A stretch of DNA of 13,339 nucleotides from Sediminibacterium ginsengisoli. Lineage in GTDB: Bacteria > Bacteroidota > Bacteroidia > Chitinophagales > Chitinophagaceae. Positions within the stretch are counted from its first letter, which is position 1. Each line of letters begins with the position of its first letter. This document shows, one piece after another, positions 1 through 8,004 of this stretch. The notes beneath the pieces are model-generated. The model had not been told where the DNA came from. It did not search any database and was given only the letters and a program-made list of their open reading frames with translations. The translations under genes and the position numbers were made by a program. Location: assembly GCA_943324415.2 (NCBI GenBank), contig CALPLN020000037.1, positions 1 through 13,339 on the forward strand, in the 5' to 3' direction.

Positions 1-553
1 AAGTGATGACAAGATTATTGCCGTGGATTGTAAAATGAACATTGACGATAACGCTTTATTACGTCATCCCGATTTATTGGCAATGAGAGACGTTACTGAA
101 GAGGATCCAACTGAAGTAGAAGCTGGTGAGTTCAATTTAAACTTTGTGAAATTAGACGGCAACGTTGGTTGTATGGTGAACGGTGCTGGTTTAGCAATGG
201 CCACTATGGATATGATTAAGTTAAGTGGTGGTGAGCCAGCTAACTTCTTAGACGTAGGAGGTTCTGCAAATGCTCAAACAGTTGAAGCTGGTTTCAGAAT
301 TATCATGAAAGACCCAAATGTAAAAGCTATTTTAATCAATATATTCGGTGGTATCGTTCGTTGCGATCGTGTTGCTGCCGGTGTAATTGAAGCATTCAAT
401 AAATTAGGCAATATCGACATTCCAATCATTGTACGTTTACAAGGTACCAATGCGGTAGAAGCTAAGAAATTAATAGATGAAAGTGGATTGAAAGTACAAT
501 CTGCAATCTTATTGAGCGAAGCAGCTGACCTAGTGAAGCAAGCTGTTGCTTAG
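1..553 (+). CDS. sucC: Succinate-CoA ligase (ADP-forming) beta subunit, C-terminal part
   Basis: This is the C-terminal half of the beta subunit of succinyl-CoA synthetase, which interconverts succinyl-CoA and succinate with ATP or GTP formation in the TCA cycle, as a complex with SucD in the cytoplasm. The reading frame is open from base 2, so the 5' half lies outside the window; about 183 of an expected 390 or so residues are visible. The segment begins at the end of the ATP-grasp domain: VDCKMNIDDNALLRHPD corresponds to the E. coli LDGK...NALFRQPD stretch that carries a Mg-nucleotide ligand. It continues with the ligase signature GCMVNGAGLAMATMD, then GGEPANFLDVGG, and NIFGGIVRCD, the phosphate-binding loop at the alpha/beta interface. 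It ends in a TAG stop followed by a strong terminator. sucD is not immediately downstream, so it must lie elsewhere. Family assignment is very secure. Confidence 0.97.
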   Translation, partial: SDDKIIAVDCKMNIDDNALLRHPDLLAMRDVTEEDPTEVEAGEFNLNFVKLDGNVGCMVNGAGLAMATMDMIKLSGGEPANFLDVGGSANAQTVEAGFRIIMKDPNVKAILINIFGGIVRCDRVAAGVIEAFNKLGNIDIPIIVRLQGTNAVEAKKLIDESGLKVQSAILLSEAADLVKQAVA

Positions 554-611
554 TTTTTATGAGCTATTTTCGAAGAAAATAATAGCAGATAAAAAACACG
601 CTAATGATTTT

Positions 612-641
612 AAAAAACCCAACGATTTCGTTGGGTTTTTT
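612..641. terminator. Bidirectional rho-independent terminator between sucC and the SprT-like gene
   Basis: The stem cccaacg/cgttggg (618-624 with 629-635) closes a four-base loop. It is flanked by six A on the left (612-617) and six T on the right (636-641). Either strand therefore gives a GC-containing hairpin followed by a U-run. It lies 58 bases after the sucC stop and 7 bases after the stop of the convergent minus-strand gene, so it can serve both. Confidence 0.85.
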
Positions 642-648
642 GTTCGTT

Positions 649-1275
649 TTATCCTTGTACTACTCTTACCTCGGATAATCCACTGAATGAATACACATTC
701 CCAGTGGCAACTTCCACGCATTCAATGCGTATGCGGCGTTTCTTTATTTTTTTGAATAGCTTACCTTTTTCTGTTTCAAACAAGGTTCCTTCTGGCAAGT
801 GTGCCACAAAGGCCATGCCCTCTTTTCTAACGATATCATACTTCCTCAAAACTAGCAATAATGCAGTCTCTCCATTGGCAGTGGCAGCAGGATTCATGAC
901 CGTTTTCTTGAGCGATTTCTTAATGTCAATCGGAAAAATATCAAGCTGAATAAAATCTGCTAATAACATCCCGTAAAGGTATTTCCATTCTTTGCCATGT
1001 GCCTCCACCCTATTTTTATATTGCTCATAACAAAGCAGATGTCCTAATTCATGCAAGAGCGTTATTAGGAATTCAAATGGATTCAAATTCCCATTCACGG
1101 AGATTTTATGATTGGCACCCATAAAGGGATGGCGATAATCTCCTAGTACAGATTTCCTAGCTTTAGTTACCGTTAAATGCACTTTATATTGATGGATCAA
1201 TGCCAAGACAGGCTCAAAAGCACCTTTTGGCAAATAGGCCTCTAGGGCCTGAAGTGGATGTTCAACTTTTGCCAA
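649..1275 (-). CDS. SprT-like domain zinc metalloprotein
   Basis: A 208-residue protein with the zinc-metallopeptidase motif HELGH at residues 75-79. A downstream AHGKEW at 92-97 supplies the likely third zinc ligand, H93. This arrangement is typical of the SprT/Spartan-like fold, whose eukaryotic members cleave DNA-protein crosslinks; bacterial function is mostly unproven, so proteolytic activity is inferred. There is no signal peptide, so it is probably cytoplasmic. The start is taken as TTG at 1275 because the following residues (AYLPKGAF, then KVHLTVTKAR) look like the conserved N-terminus of Bacteroidota homologues, and the next in-frame ATG, at residue 52, would remove them. It starts 10 bases after the AtpI-like gene, so it is probably the last gene of that operon, ending at the terminator at 612-641. 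Confidence 0.85.
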   Translation of the reverse strand: MAKVEHPLQALEAYLPKGAFEPVLALIHQYKVHLTVTKARKSVLGDYRHPFMGANHKISVNGNLNPFEFLITLLHELGHLLCYEQYKNRVEAHGKEWKYLYGMLLADFIQLDIFPIDIKKSLKKTVMNPAATANGETALLLVLRKYDIVRKEGMAFVAHLPEGTLFETEKGKLFKKIKKRRIRIECVEVATGNVYSFSGLSEVRVVQG

Positions 1276-1285
1276 TCGATTTAAT

Positions 1286-1672
1286 TTAAGCTTCTTTTTT
1301 AGTTTTAGTCCACCCTATTTCAAACCAAGTATACATTAGGTATAAACCCATTGCAATAAATAAATTATTCGTTCCAATAGGTGCTTTTTTTTGAGTTGCA
1401 TACCATAAAGCAGCACCACCAAATACAATAAATTTTAGCATTGTCCCTGTCATCACAGAACGAACCATGGCATTGGGATTTTTCACATCCACTTGACTTA
1501 CTCTTTTATAATTAAATAAGGCCATAGAAAATAACATCCCATTTACAGCCAAAACGAAGATGCCATTTATCGGAAGTTGTATTGCTAACTTTTGTTGGAT
1601 TAACACCAAAGCAATGACCGCAAAAAATAATGCAAAAACAGGACGAAAACTTTTTTGAAAATATAAATTCAT
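1286..1672 (-). CDS. AtpI-like four-helix membrane protein
   Basis: A 128-residue, very hydrophobic protein with about four membrane helices (roughly 11-27, 33-54, 76-92 and 102-119) and a basic C-terminus (TKTKKEA). Its ATG directly abuts the TAA stop of atpZ, indicating translational coupling. In Bacteroidota, and in other phyla with AtpI/UncI, a small multi-helix protein commonly lies between atpZ and atpB; such proteins are linked to c-ring assembly or Mg/Ca transport around the F1Fo ATP synthase. That link, together with size and topology, is the basis for the call; sequence similarity to AtpI is weak by eye. Here the next gene is SprT-like rather than atpB. It could alternatively be an uncharacterised inner-membrane protein. 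Confidence 0.6.
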   Translation of the reverse strand: MNLYFQKSFRPVFALFFAVIALVLIQQKLAIQLPINGIFVLAVNGMLFSMALFNYKRVSQVDVKNPNAMVRSVMTGTMLKFIVFGGAALWYATQKKAPIGTNNLFIAMGLYLMYTWFEIGWTKTKKEA

Positions 1673-1891
1673 TTATTTTTTTGATTTTATCTGCGTATCT
1701 CTCACAATTTTGAATAATGAAACTACAATAAATAATGAAGGAAGTACCCATAAAAAAAGTGGGGCTACCCTTCCTATTTTCTGGTCTACATACTTACCTA
1801 AAAAAATGAATAGGGTCAAAGCAACTGCCCATTGACTTGCGAGTCCGGCAAATTTGGCCCATTGAACATTAACATGACTATTGTCTTTCAC
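1673..1891 (-). CDS. atpZ: AtpZ, small F1Fo ATP synthase accessory membrane protein
   Basis: A 72-residue protein with two membrane helices (about 18-34 and 44-62) joined by a short loop carrying the family-typical LGKYVDQKIG. A conserved-looking N-terminal WAKFAGLASQ precedes the first helix, and the tail is basic. This matches the AtpZ/AtpI-type small proteins encoded at the head of ATP synthase operons. In alkaliphilic Bacillus they are implicated in Mg/Ca supply to the synthase, and related proteins assist rotor assembly. The start is GTG at 1891; no in-frame ATG could replace it. It lies 9 bases after the upstream gene and abuts the downstream one, so it is mid-operon. The structural atp genes are not in this window. 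Confidence 0.85.
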   Translation of the reverse strand: MKDNSHVNVQWAKFAGLASQWAVALTLFIFLGKYVDQKIGRVAPLFLWVLPSLFIVVSLFKIVRDTQIKSKK

Positions 1892-1900
1892 CTTAAATGA

Positions 1901-2296
1901 TTAATCTAATGAAGGTAAACTTTCAGGAAGTACTAAAGGGATCGTATCCAATTGTTGAGGATTACCTTCAGACAATACTTTTTTGATACCCTCAATATAT
2001 TGTTCTTTAAAATGAACTGCTTGTTCTAAAGAATCGGTACGTATTTTAAGCAATTCTAGAGCTGATCTGCTTTCCTTTGTTCCATAACCTGGTATATAAT
2101 ATTTCAGGGGCGTAAAAGCAATCAATGCAATCGTTAATCCAACTAAAAACATAAATGCAATACTAAAGCCCAAATACACAGATTTCCTAGACAATCTAAA
2201 GGCAATTACTTCGTCGTAAGTATCATCATTGGTCACCACCAAACGATAGGTACTGCTCCTGCGCTTAAAAGTATTGTTAATATCTAAGTTTGCCAT
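1901..2296 (-). CDS. Single-pass membrane protein resembling the N-terminus of Bacteroidota M23 peptidases (no peptidase domain)
   Basis: A 131-residue protein. It has a cytoplasmic-like N-terminal segment with YRLVVTNDDTYDEV (17-30) and an FRLSR strand, one membrane helix at about 41-62, the motif TPLKYYIPGYG (62-72), and a short helical or coiled-coil stretch (76-110) ending in a Pro/Leu-rich tail. From memory, this N-terminal architecture (a ND[DE]T[FY][ED]E block, a transmembrane helix, then TPL..YIPGY) is that of Bacteroidota M23 (LytM-type) metallopeptidases, which continue for about 150 residues with a zinc peptidase domain. Here the protein stops before any such domain, and atpZ begins 9 bases later. 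It may be a peptidase-less family member or a remnant of a deletion. It is the first gene of the minus-strand operon. The gene is likely real; its function is unknown. Confidence 0.6.
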   Translation of the reverse strand: MANLDINNTFKRRSSTYRLVVTNDDTYDEVIAFRLSRKSVYLGFSIAFMFLVGLTIALIAFTPLKYYIPGYGTKESRSALELLKIRTDSLEQAVHFKEQYIEGIKKVLSEGNPQQLDTIPLVLPESLPSLD

Positions 2297-2299
2297 AAT

Positions 2300-2328
2300 C
2301 TTGAATCTGTATAAAGGTACAACCTTTG
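2300..2328 (+). promoter_or_regulatory. Possible promoter for the porW-pbp1A operon
   Basis: CTTG (2300-2303), 17 bases, then AACCTTTG (2321-2328) resembles the Bacteroidota -33/-7 pair TTTG...TAnnTTTG, with one mismatch in each element. It would give a leader of about 40 bases before the ATG at 2376. It overlaps the candidate element of the divergent operon, so the two could not be occupied by polymerase at once. Confidence 0.3.
2312..2319 (-). promoter_or_regulatory. Possible -7 element for the atpZ operon
   Basis: Read on the minus strand, TACCTTTA matches seven of the eight positions of the Bacteroidota -7 consensus TAnnTTTG. It lies 15 bases upstream of the ATG at 2296, which would give a very short leader. 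No clean -33 TTTG is present at the expected distance; TTTA is the closest. Weak assignment. Confidence 0.3.
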
Positions 2329-2375
2329 CTTTATTTAAACAGAATATGCCGTATTTTTAAGGCGTTTTTAACCCT

Positions 2376-5300
2376 ATGGTACAAGAAAGTAATTATCCTC
2401 AGTTTAAGCGCTTCATTTGCCTGACAGCAATGGGCTTACTGTTCCTTTGGAGCGGTCATACTTATGCCCAGGATACGACTAAATCCATCTTAGATATTAA
2501 TAACTCAAAGCTGGTTAAAAAAGCCAATCAATTCTTAGATAGCAATCAGAAAAAAATCAATAATTTCTTTAATAAAAAAATTGAAACCGCCAAGGATGGG
2601 TTAAATAAAAAAACAAATTCACTGATCGAAAAAACAGGAATCAACGAGATAGATAAACCACTTCCTTATGAACGTTTATTAAATACAAAATATACCCTTG
2701 GTCGTCGAGCATATCAAAACACAGTGTCGCAGTTTAACTACTTATTTAATGCCGATATTACACTAGATGAGATTATCCAAAAAGCAAGAGCCAATCATGA
2801 AGATGATTATACTGAACTGCTCCCCTTTTATGATTACGATTTAAGCATCACTGCCAAAGAATCCATTGATTCTATCATATACAGGTGTAATGCAAATATT
2901 GTATTACATGATTTAAGGAGCAATTATGTAGATGATGCCTACTTATTATTGGCCAAAGCCTATTTATTTCATAAAGACTTTGATACAGCTGCAAGTATTT
3001 TGCAGTTTATCAATTACTCATTCTATGATAAAGAAGCTGGCGCAGATCAACCTATTGGAAGCAACCTGAATAAAACAGGCAAATTCAGTATTGCATCCGC
3101 AGAAGACAATCGTGCCTGGGAAAATAAAAATGTCAGAAATGAAAGTATGATCTGGCAGGCTAGGAATTATTTAGAAGCTGGCGAATTAAATGAAGGGATT
3201 AGTTTATTGCAGTTATTAAAAACAGACGCAGGCTTCCCAAAACGATTGCATCCTTTCTTATATGAACAATTGGCCTACGGATATTACTTGTCTGGCATAA
3301 ATGATAGTGCGGCAAATTATCTTATTAAAGGATTAGACAATGCCCCAGACTTATTGACCAAAGCAAGATGGTCTTATCTCATTGCACAACTTTATGAAAA
3401 AGAACAAAAAATAGACCTTGCATATCAATGGTATAGAAAAGCTGGCGCAATTGCAGCCGACCCAATTATTGCAGTTTACGCAAGTATCTATATGGCTAGC
3501 ATAGAGGCAAATCGCGGTGAAAAATCATGGGAAACCTTGGCCAACCAATTAGAGCGGATGTTAAAGAAAGATAAGTACCGACCTTTTGCAGATATCGTTT
3601 ATTATGAAATGGCACAACTAGCCATGAGGAACAAAGCCACATCAAAGGCGAATCAATGGCTAATTGCATCCATTCAGAAAAATGAAAAAAATAGCAAACT
3701 AAAACAAAAATCCTTAATACAATTAGGCGCTTTAAACTATCAAGAGAATCATTTTTCGGTAGCTAAAATAGCTTATGATAATTTGAATGAAGTTTTAAAA
3801 AGCTACCCCAATTACGCTCAAATTACTTTAAGAAAAAAATGGATGACTCAAATTGCAAGCTTAGATGAAATGATTGCTAGAGAAGATACTTTGCAAATGA
3901 TTTATAAAGCTCCTAAAATAAATCAAATACCCCTTGCTAAACAATGGCAAAAAAGAGCCGCATTCGCCGCTGTTCAAAACATGCAATTATTAGATGACCC
4001 AAATAAAAAAACAACTGAATCAGACAATATTGCCACAGTCAATAAAAACAATAGTCCCGGATATAGTTTTAGTAATGCATTTGCAAATAGCAATCCGACA
4101 AAACAAGTCGTAAAGTCTGACTTCTATTTTGACAATCCTCAGAATGTAAGTATGGGCGCTTCTAATTTTATAAAAAAATGGGGCGATAGACCCAATGTAG
4201 ACAACTGGCGTAGAAAAACCAATATCCAATTAACAAAAAGCAATAACCCGATTGTCAATATGGATGGCATCAATAACAAAACATCCAATACCAATCTTGT
4301 GATTGAAAAAAACAAGCAGGATGCTCAACAGACTGATACCACTGATGCGCTAACAGTCCAATTGATTCAAAACGATGCTGATTTTATAAAGTCCAATACC
4401 GCTTGGAATGAACATACCTTATCCTTAGCAAAAATATTTTTATACGAACTCGATGATTTTGAAAAAGCGCTGCCAAGATATCAAGCGGTGATTCAGAGAA
4501 ATCTGGATCCAATTGCTACAGAAAGTGCACTGCTTGATTTAGCAAGCCAATACACGCATATTGGCCAATCCAATATATCTGATAGTATTATCCAAAACAT
4601 TACCAAGCAATTTCCAGAGGGCAATTATATCCAAAAAAAGAAAGCAAAAGAAAACCTAGACCGTATTGATAAAAATAGCTCAGAAGCCTATTCATCTACT
4701 TATTTTCTTACACAAATTGGAGACTGGGATCAATTCAGTGCACAAATGGAAGTTGCTCAGAAATTATTTAAAGGCACTAAGTGGCAAATCCCTTTCCAGT
4801 TTCTAAAAGTTAAAATGTACGCTCAGCTAGGAAATGACAGTGTGGCAATTGTTTTATTAAATGAATTGATTGCACAAAATAAAAGCGAAATAATCAAGGC
4901 AAGAGCTAAAAACATCATCACTGAAATCAATAACAGAAAAGCAACCGAAGCCTATTTAGCTGCTTTGAAAATTGTGAAACCAATAAAGCAAGTGCTTGCC
5001 AAAGAAGAAGCCATCCTTCAAAATCAAGGTCCCGCCCTATCGTCAAAAAAAGACAGCAGTTATGTAATACTGAATAAAGCAGAAAATAAATCAACTACTA
5101 AACTATCTAAAGACACTGTTATTTCGGAGACCACATTGGCACAATTGGTATTCAGCAATGATAGTTTAGAGCAACATTATCTTGCATTACAAACAATGAA
5201 TGTATCTCCTGTATTTGTTAAAGAGATTCAAAATGCATTCAAAGATGTCAATGCAGAAGAGTTCAAAAAACTAAACCTAGCTGTAACTTACGTTCAGTTT

Positions 5301-5528
5301 ACAGACCAAAGTCATATTGTATGGATTGGTCCATTTACAAATGCTACAGAAGGGCTTCAATATATCAATAAAGTTAAACCTAGATTAAGTACAGAAATTA
5401 TTTCGTTCATTGCTAAAAAACAATACGACTTAACCTTAATTGGGAAATCTAATATCATCCTAATCAATAATCAGGTACAATTAGATCAATATAAGCGCGA
5501 CAAATCAAATTATTTTTTTAAACCTTAA
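2376..5528 (+). CDS. porW: PorW/SprE-type T9SS-associated TPR protein
   Basis: A 1050-residue exported TPR protein. The signal peptide (KRF, hydrophobic 13-26, cleavage near HTYA|QD at 31) lacks a lipobox cysteine. A Lys/Asn-rich helical stretch follows (about 40-85). Next is a block resembling the PorW/SprE N-terminal signature: a RRAYQNTVSQFNYLFNA stretch, then HEDDYTELLPFYDYD (about 110-156). TPR-like helical repeats cover about 180-500 and 680-870. The family hallmark FYFDNP...KKWGDRP..DNWRR is at 583-614. A C-terminal domain (about 960-1045, containing WIGPFTNATEGLQYINKV) resembles the end of SprE. PorW and SprE are periplasmic-side proteins required for type IX secretion and, in gliding species, motility; PorW supports the PorKLMN core. 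This protein is longer than the characterised ones, mainly through Asn/Lys/Thr-rich linkers (about 530-580 and 615-660). It is co-directional with pbp1A, 10 bases apart. The family call rests on remembered motifs. Confidence 0.8.
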   Translation: MVQESNYPQFKRFICLTAMGLLFLWSGHTYAQDTTKSILDINNSKLVKKANQFLDSNQKKINNFFNKKIETAKDGLNKKTNSLIEKTGINEIDKPLPYERLLNTKYTLGRRAYQNTVSQFNYLFNADITLDEIIQKARANHEDDYTELLPFYDYDLSITAKESIDSIIYRCNANIVLHDLRSNYVDDAYLLLAKAYLFHKDFDTAASILQFINYSFYDKEAGADQPIGSNLNKTGKFSIASAEDNRAWENKNVRNESMIWQARNYLEAGELNEGISLLQLLKTDAGFPKRLHPFLYEQLAYGYYLSGINDSAANYLIKGLDNAPDLLTKARWSYLIAQLYEKEQKIDLAYQWYRKAGAIAADPIIAVYASIYMASIEANRGEKSWETLANQLERMLKKDKYRPFADIVYYEMAQLAMRNKATSKANQWLIASIQKNEKNSKLKQKSLIQLGALNYQENHFSVAKIAYDNLNEVLKSYPNYAQITLRKKWMTQIASLDEMIAREDTLQMIYKAPKINQIPLAKQWQKRAAFAAVQNMQLLDDPNKKTTESDNIATVNKNNSPGYSFSNAFANSNPTKQVVKSDFYFDNPQNVSMGASNFIKKWGDRPNVDNWRRKTNIQLTKSNNPIVNMDGINNKTSNTNLVIEKNKQDAQQTDTTDALTVQLIQNDADFIKSNTAWNEHTLSLAKIFLYELDDFEKALPRYQAVIQRNLDPIATESALLDLASQYTHIGQSNISDSIIQNITKQFPEGNYIQKKKAKENLDRIDKNSSEAYSSTYFLTQIGDWDQFSAQMEVAQKLFKGTKWQIPFQFLKVKMYAQLGNDSVAIVLLNELIAQNKSEIIKARAKNIITEINNRKATEAYLAALKIVKPIKQVLAKEEAILQNQGPALSSKKDSSYVILNKAENKSTTKLSKDTVISETTLAQLVFSNDSLEQHYLALQTMNVSPVFVKEIQNAFKDVNAEEFKKLNLAVTYVQFTDQSHIVWIGPFTNATEGLQYINKVKPRLSTEIISFIAKKQYDLTLIGKSNIILINNQVQLDQYKRDKSNYFFKP

Positions 5529-5538
5529 AGGGTAAAAA

Positions 5539-7980
5539 GTGAATTCAGAAAATAAAACAACGGCAAAAGAAATTAAAAAAGGACCAAAAAATTGGGCAAG
5601 GCTATTCTGGAAATACTACCTGATTGCCGCAGGTGTCTTTTTGCTGTTTATCCTAATGCTCAATTTTGGATGGATTGGCGACATGCCCGATTTGGACGAT
5701 ATTGAAAACCCCACTGCTTCTTTGGCTAGTCAAGTTTATGCGCAAGATGGAACCCCTATGGGTAAGTTTTATTTAGAAGACAGAATTAGTGTGAAATACA
5801 GAGATATCAGCCCTTATTTATTAGAAGCGCTTGTTGCTACTGAGGATAAAAGATTTTACGACCACTATGGTATTGATGGTGAAGGCCTTTTAAGAGCAGT
5901 CGCTTTTCTTGGAAGCCAAGGTGGTGCTTCTACCATCACCATGCAGACAGCAAAAAACTTGTTTACGGATAACTGGGGGACCAAAAACAAACTCTTAAGA
6001 ATCATTCAAAAAATCAAAGAGAGCATCATTGCAATTAAATTAGAACGCAATTTCACTAAGCAAGAAATTATTACATTATACCTAAATACAGTTCCCTTTA
6101 GTGAAAATTTATTTGGTGTAAGCAATGCATCTAGATCTTTTTTCCAGAAAGAACCAGATCGTCTAACTATCGAAGAAGCTGCCTTACTTATAGGCATGAT
6201 CAATGCCCCTACTAAATACAATCCCAACAGAAATCCTAAATTGGCACTAGAGAGAAGGAATTTAGTATTGAACAGAATGGCAGGTCAGAAATACATTACC
6301 GACGGTCAAGCAGCGCAATTAAAAGCATTGCCCTTGGTTACCAATTTCAAGAAACTAGACGAAAACAATGGCCTAGGCCCCTACTTTAGAAGTTATTTAG
6401 GAGAGTACATGAAAAAATGGTGTAAGGAACATAAGAAAAACAATGGTGATGCTTATAACTTATATAGAGATGGTTTGAAAATTTACACCACCATCAATCC
6501 AAGAATGCAATTGTATGCAGAGGAAGCCGTTGCAAGACATATGGCTTACCTACAAAAAGAGTTTAATAAACAATCCAATATCAAAACAGGTGCTGTTTGG
6601 AAAGATTTTAACAACCAATTGGAATTGGCTGTCAAACAAACTGATCGTTGGAGGAATATGAAACGTGAGGATGTAGATGAAACGGAAATTAGAAAATCTT
6701 TTGACGAAACTTTACCAATGCGTGTTTTTGCATGGAATAAGAATCGATTCATTGATACCATCATGACTCCAATGGATTCCTTAAAGTACCATAAACAAAT
6801 GCTACAAACAGGATTTTTAGCGGTTGATCCATTTACTGGTGAAGTAAAAGCTTGGGTAGGCGGTATTGATTTTAAAACCTTCAAATATGACCATGTCAAT
6901 ATCAATACAAGAAGGCAAGTTGGTTCAACAATGAAACCTTTGCTTTATTCTTTAGCGATTGAAAAAGCGGGTTTTACTCCATTTAGTATTGTACAAGATC
7001 AACAACAAAATTTTGAAGGATATGGCATGGTACCCAATACACCTAAATCCTGTACGGGTCAATCTATGCCGATGGCACAAGCTTTAGCAGAATCTAGAAA
7101 CTGTGCGACTGCCTATATCATGAAACAGATTAATGGAGATGGCAATGAAGCAGCAAAAGAATTGGTTGCTTATTTGAAAAAAGCCAATATCCAAGCAGAC
7201 ATACCTGCTTATCCATCTATTGCTTTAGGAGCATGTGAAGTGTCCTTATTTGAAATGGTACAAGCCTATACGATGTTCCCTGGTGGTGGATATAACGCAC
7301 AACCATTTTTCATCAATCGTATCGAAGATAAAAATGGCAATGTACTTGAAAGCTTCTCTCCTCAAAGAAGAAAAGTGATTAGTGAATTAACTGCTTACTC
7401 TATGGTGAGTATGATGGAGGGGGTTATTTCAAAAGGAACAGGAAGAAGCATGTATTCCTTTGATATTGGCACACAATCAGTGGCGGGTAAAACAGGAACC
7501 ACCAATGACAATAGTGACTTATGGTTTATGGGGTACACTCCTCAGATTCTTGCTGGTGCCTGGGTGGGTGCAGATGATCGTTATATTCGTTTTACAGATA
7601 ACTATTTTGGGCAAGGCGCACATGGGTCCTTACCTATTTGGGCTTATTTCATGAATAAAGTGGCGAATGACCCAGCATGTAATTTAGATCGAAATGCAAG
7701 TTTCGTCAAGCCTGATAATTTAAGTACCGATTTTAATGTGAATTTTGTGGGAAGAGATTCAAGTATTGACCTAACCGTACCAGATCAAGATGCAGAAGGG
7801 ATAGAAGCAGAATCCGATTATAGCTTATTAAGCGACAATGAGCCAACTGTTGTAACACCTGCTGCAGCCACGCCATCAGCTAACAAACCTTCCGTGCCTA
7901 AAAAGCCTGCAACAGAACCTAAACAAGCAACTACTCCTGCCAATAAACCTAAGGCGGTGATGCCCAAGAAACAACAATAA
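5539..7980 (+). CDS. mrcA: Class A penicillin-binding protein (PBP1A-like transglycosylase/transpeptidase)
   Basis: An 813-residue bifunctional peptidoglycan synthase anchored in the inner membrane. The start is GTG at 5539, with AAAGGG six bases upstream as a weak ribosome site. A membrane helix spans about 26-45. The GT51 glycosyltransferase domain has EDKRFYDHYG (catalytic E102), GASTITMQTAKNLF, KIKESIIAIKLERN (second catalytic Glu probably E161) and LYLNTVPFSENLFGV. The transpeptidase domain has STMK (463-466, nucleophile S463), SRN (519-521) and KTGT (651-654), so both activities look intact. An acidic then Pro/Lys/Thr/Ala-rich tail fills about 755-813 and is probably disordered and periplasmic. 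The second position after STIT is Met where most families have Gln (STITQQ); this may be usual for the lineage. The gene starts 10 bases after porW, so the two are probably co-transcribed. The symbol is by analogy with E. coli PBP1a. Confidence 0.96.
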   Translation: MNSENKTTAKEIKKGPKNWARLFWKYYLIAAGVFLLFILMLNFGWIGDMPDLDDIENPTASLASQVYAQDGTPMGKFYLEDRISVKYRDISPYLLEALVATEDKRFYDHYGIDGEGLLRAVAFLGSQGGASTITMQTAKNLFTDNWGTKNKLLRIIQKIKESIIAIKLERNFTKQEIITLYLNTVPFSENLFGVSNASRSFFQKEPDRLTIEEAALLIGMINAPTKYNPNRNPKLALERRNLVLNRMAGQKYITDGQAAQLKALPLVTNFKKLDENNGLGPYFRSYLGEYMKKWCKEHKKNNGDAYNLYRDGLKIYTTINPRMQLYAEEAVARHMAYLQKEFNKQSNIKTGAVWKDFNNQLELAVKQTDRWRNMKREDVDETEIRKSFDETLPMRVFAWNKNRFIDTIMTPMDSLKYHKQMLQTGFLAVDPFTGEVKAWVGGIDFKTFKYDHVNINTRRQVGSTMKPLLYSLAIEKAGFTPFSIVQDQQQNFEGYGMVPNTPKSCTGQSMPMAQALAESRNCATAYIMKQINGDGNEAAKELVAYLKKANIQADIPAYPSIALGACEVSLFEMVQAYTMFPGGGYNAQPFFINRIEDKNGNVLESFSPQRRKVISELTAYSMVSMMEGVISKGTGRSMYSFDIGTQSVAGKTGTTNDNSDLWFMGYTPQILAGAWVGADDRYIRFTDNYFGQGAHGSLPIWAYFMNKVANDPACNLDRNASFVKPDNLSTDFNVNFVGRDSSIDLTVPDQDAEGIEAESDYSLLSDNEPTVVTPAAATPSANKPSVPKKPATEPKQATTPANKPKAVMPKKQQ

Positions 7981-8004
7981 AGTTTTAAGAAAAAAACATA
8001 TACC

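Noticed and set aside
704..949. Plus-strand open frame opposite the SprT-like gene.
   Set aside because: It lies entirely antisense to a gene with clear zinc-binding motifs and shows no recognisable features.
1512..1751. Minus-strand frame overlapping atpZ and the AtpI-like gene.
   Set aside because: Cys/Phe-rich shadow frame over two coupled membrane-protein genes; no signature of its own.
2376..5528. Possible undescribed secretion or defence protein because of its size and lack of obvious enzyme motifs.
   Set aside because: The N-terminal block, the FYF..KWGDRP..DNWR motif and the C-terminal domain fit the known PorW/SprE family.
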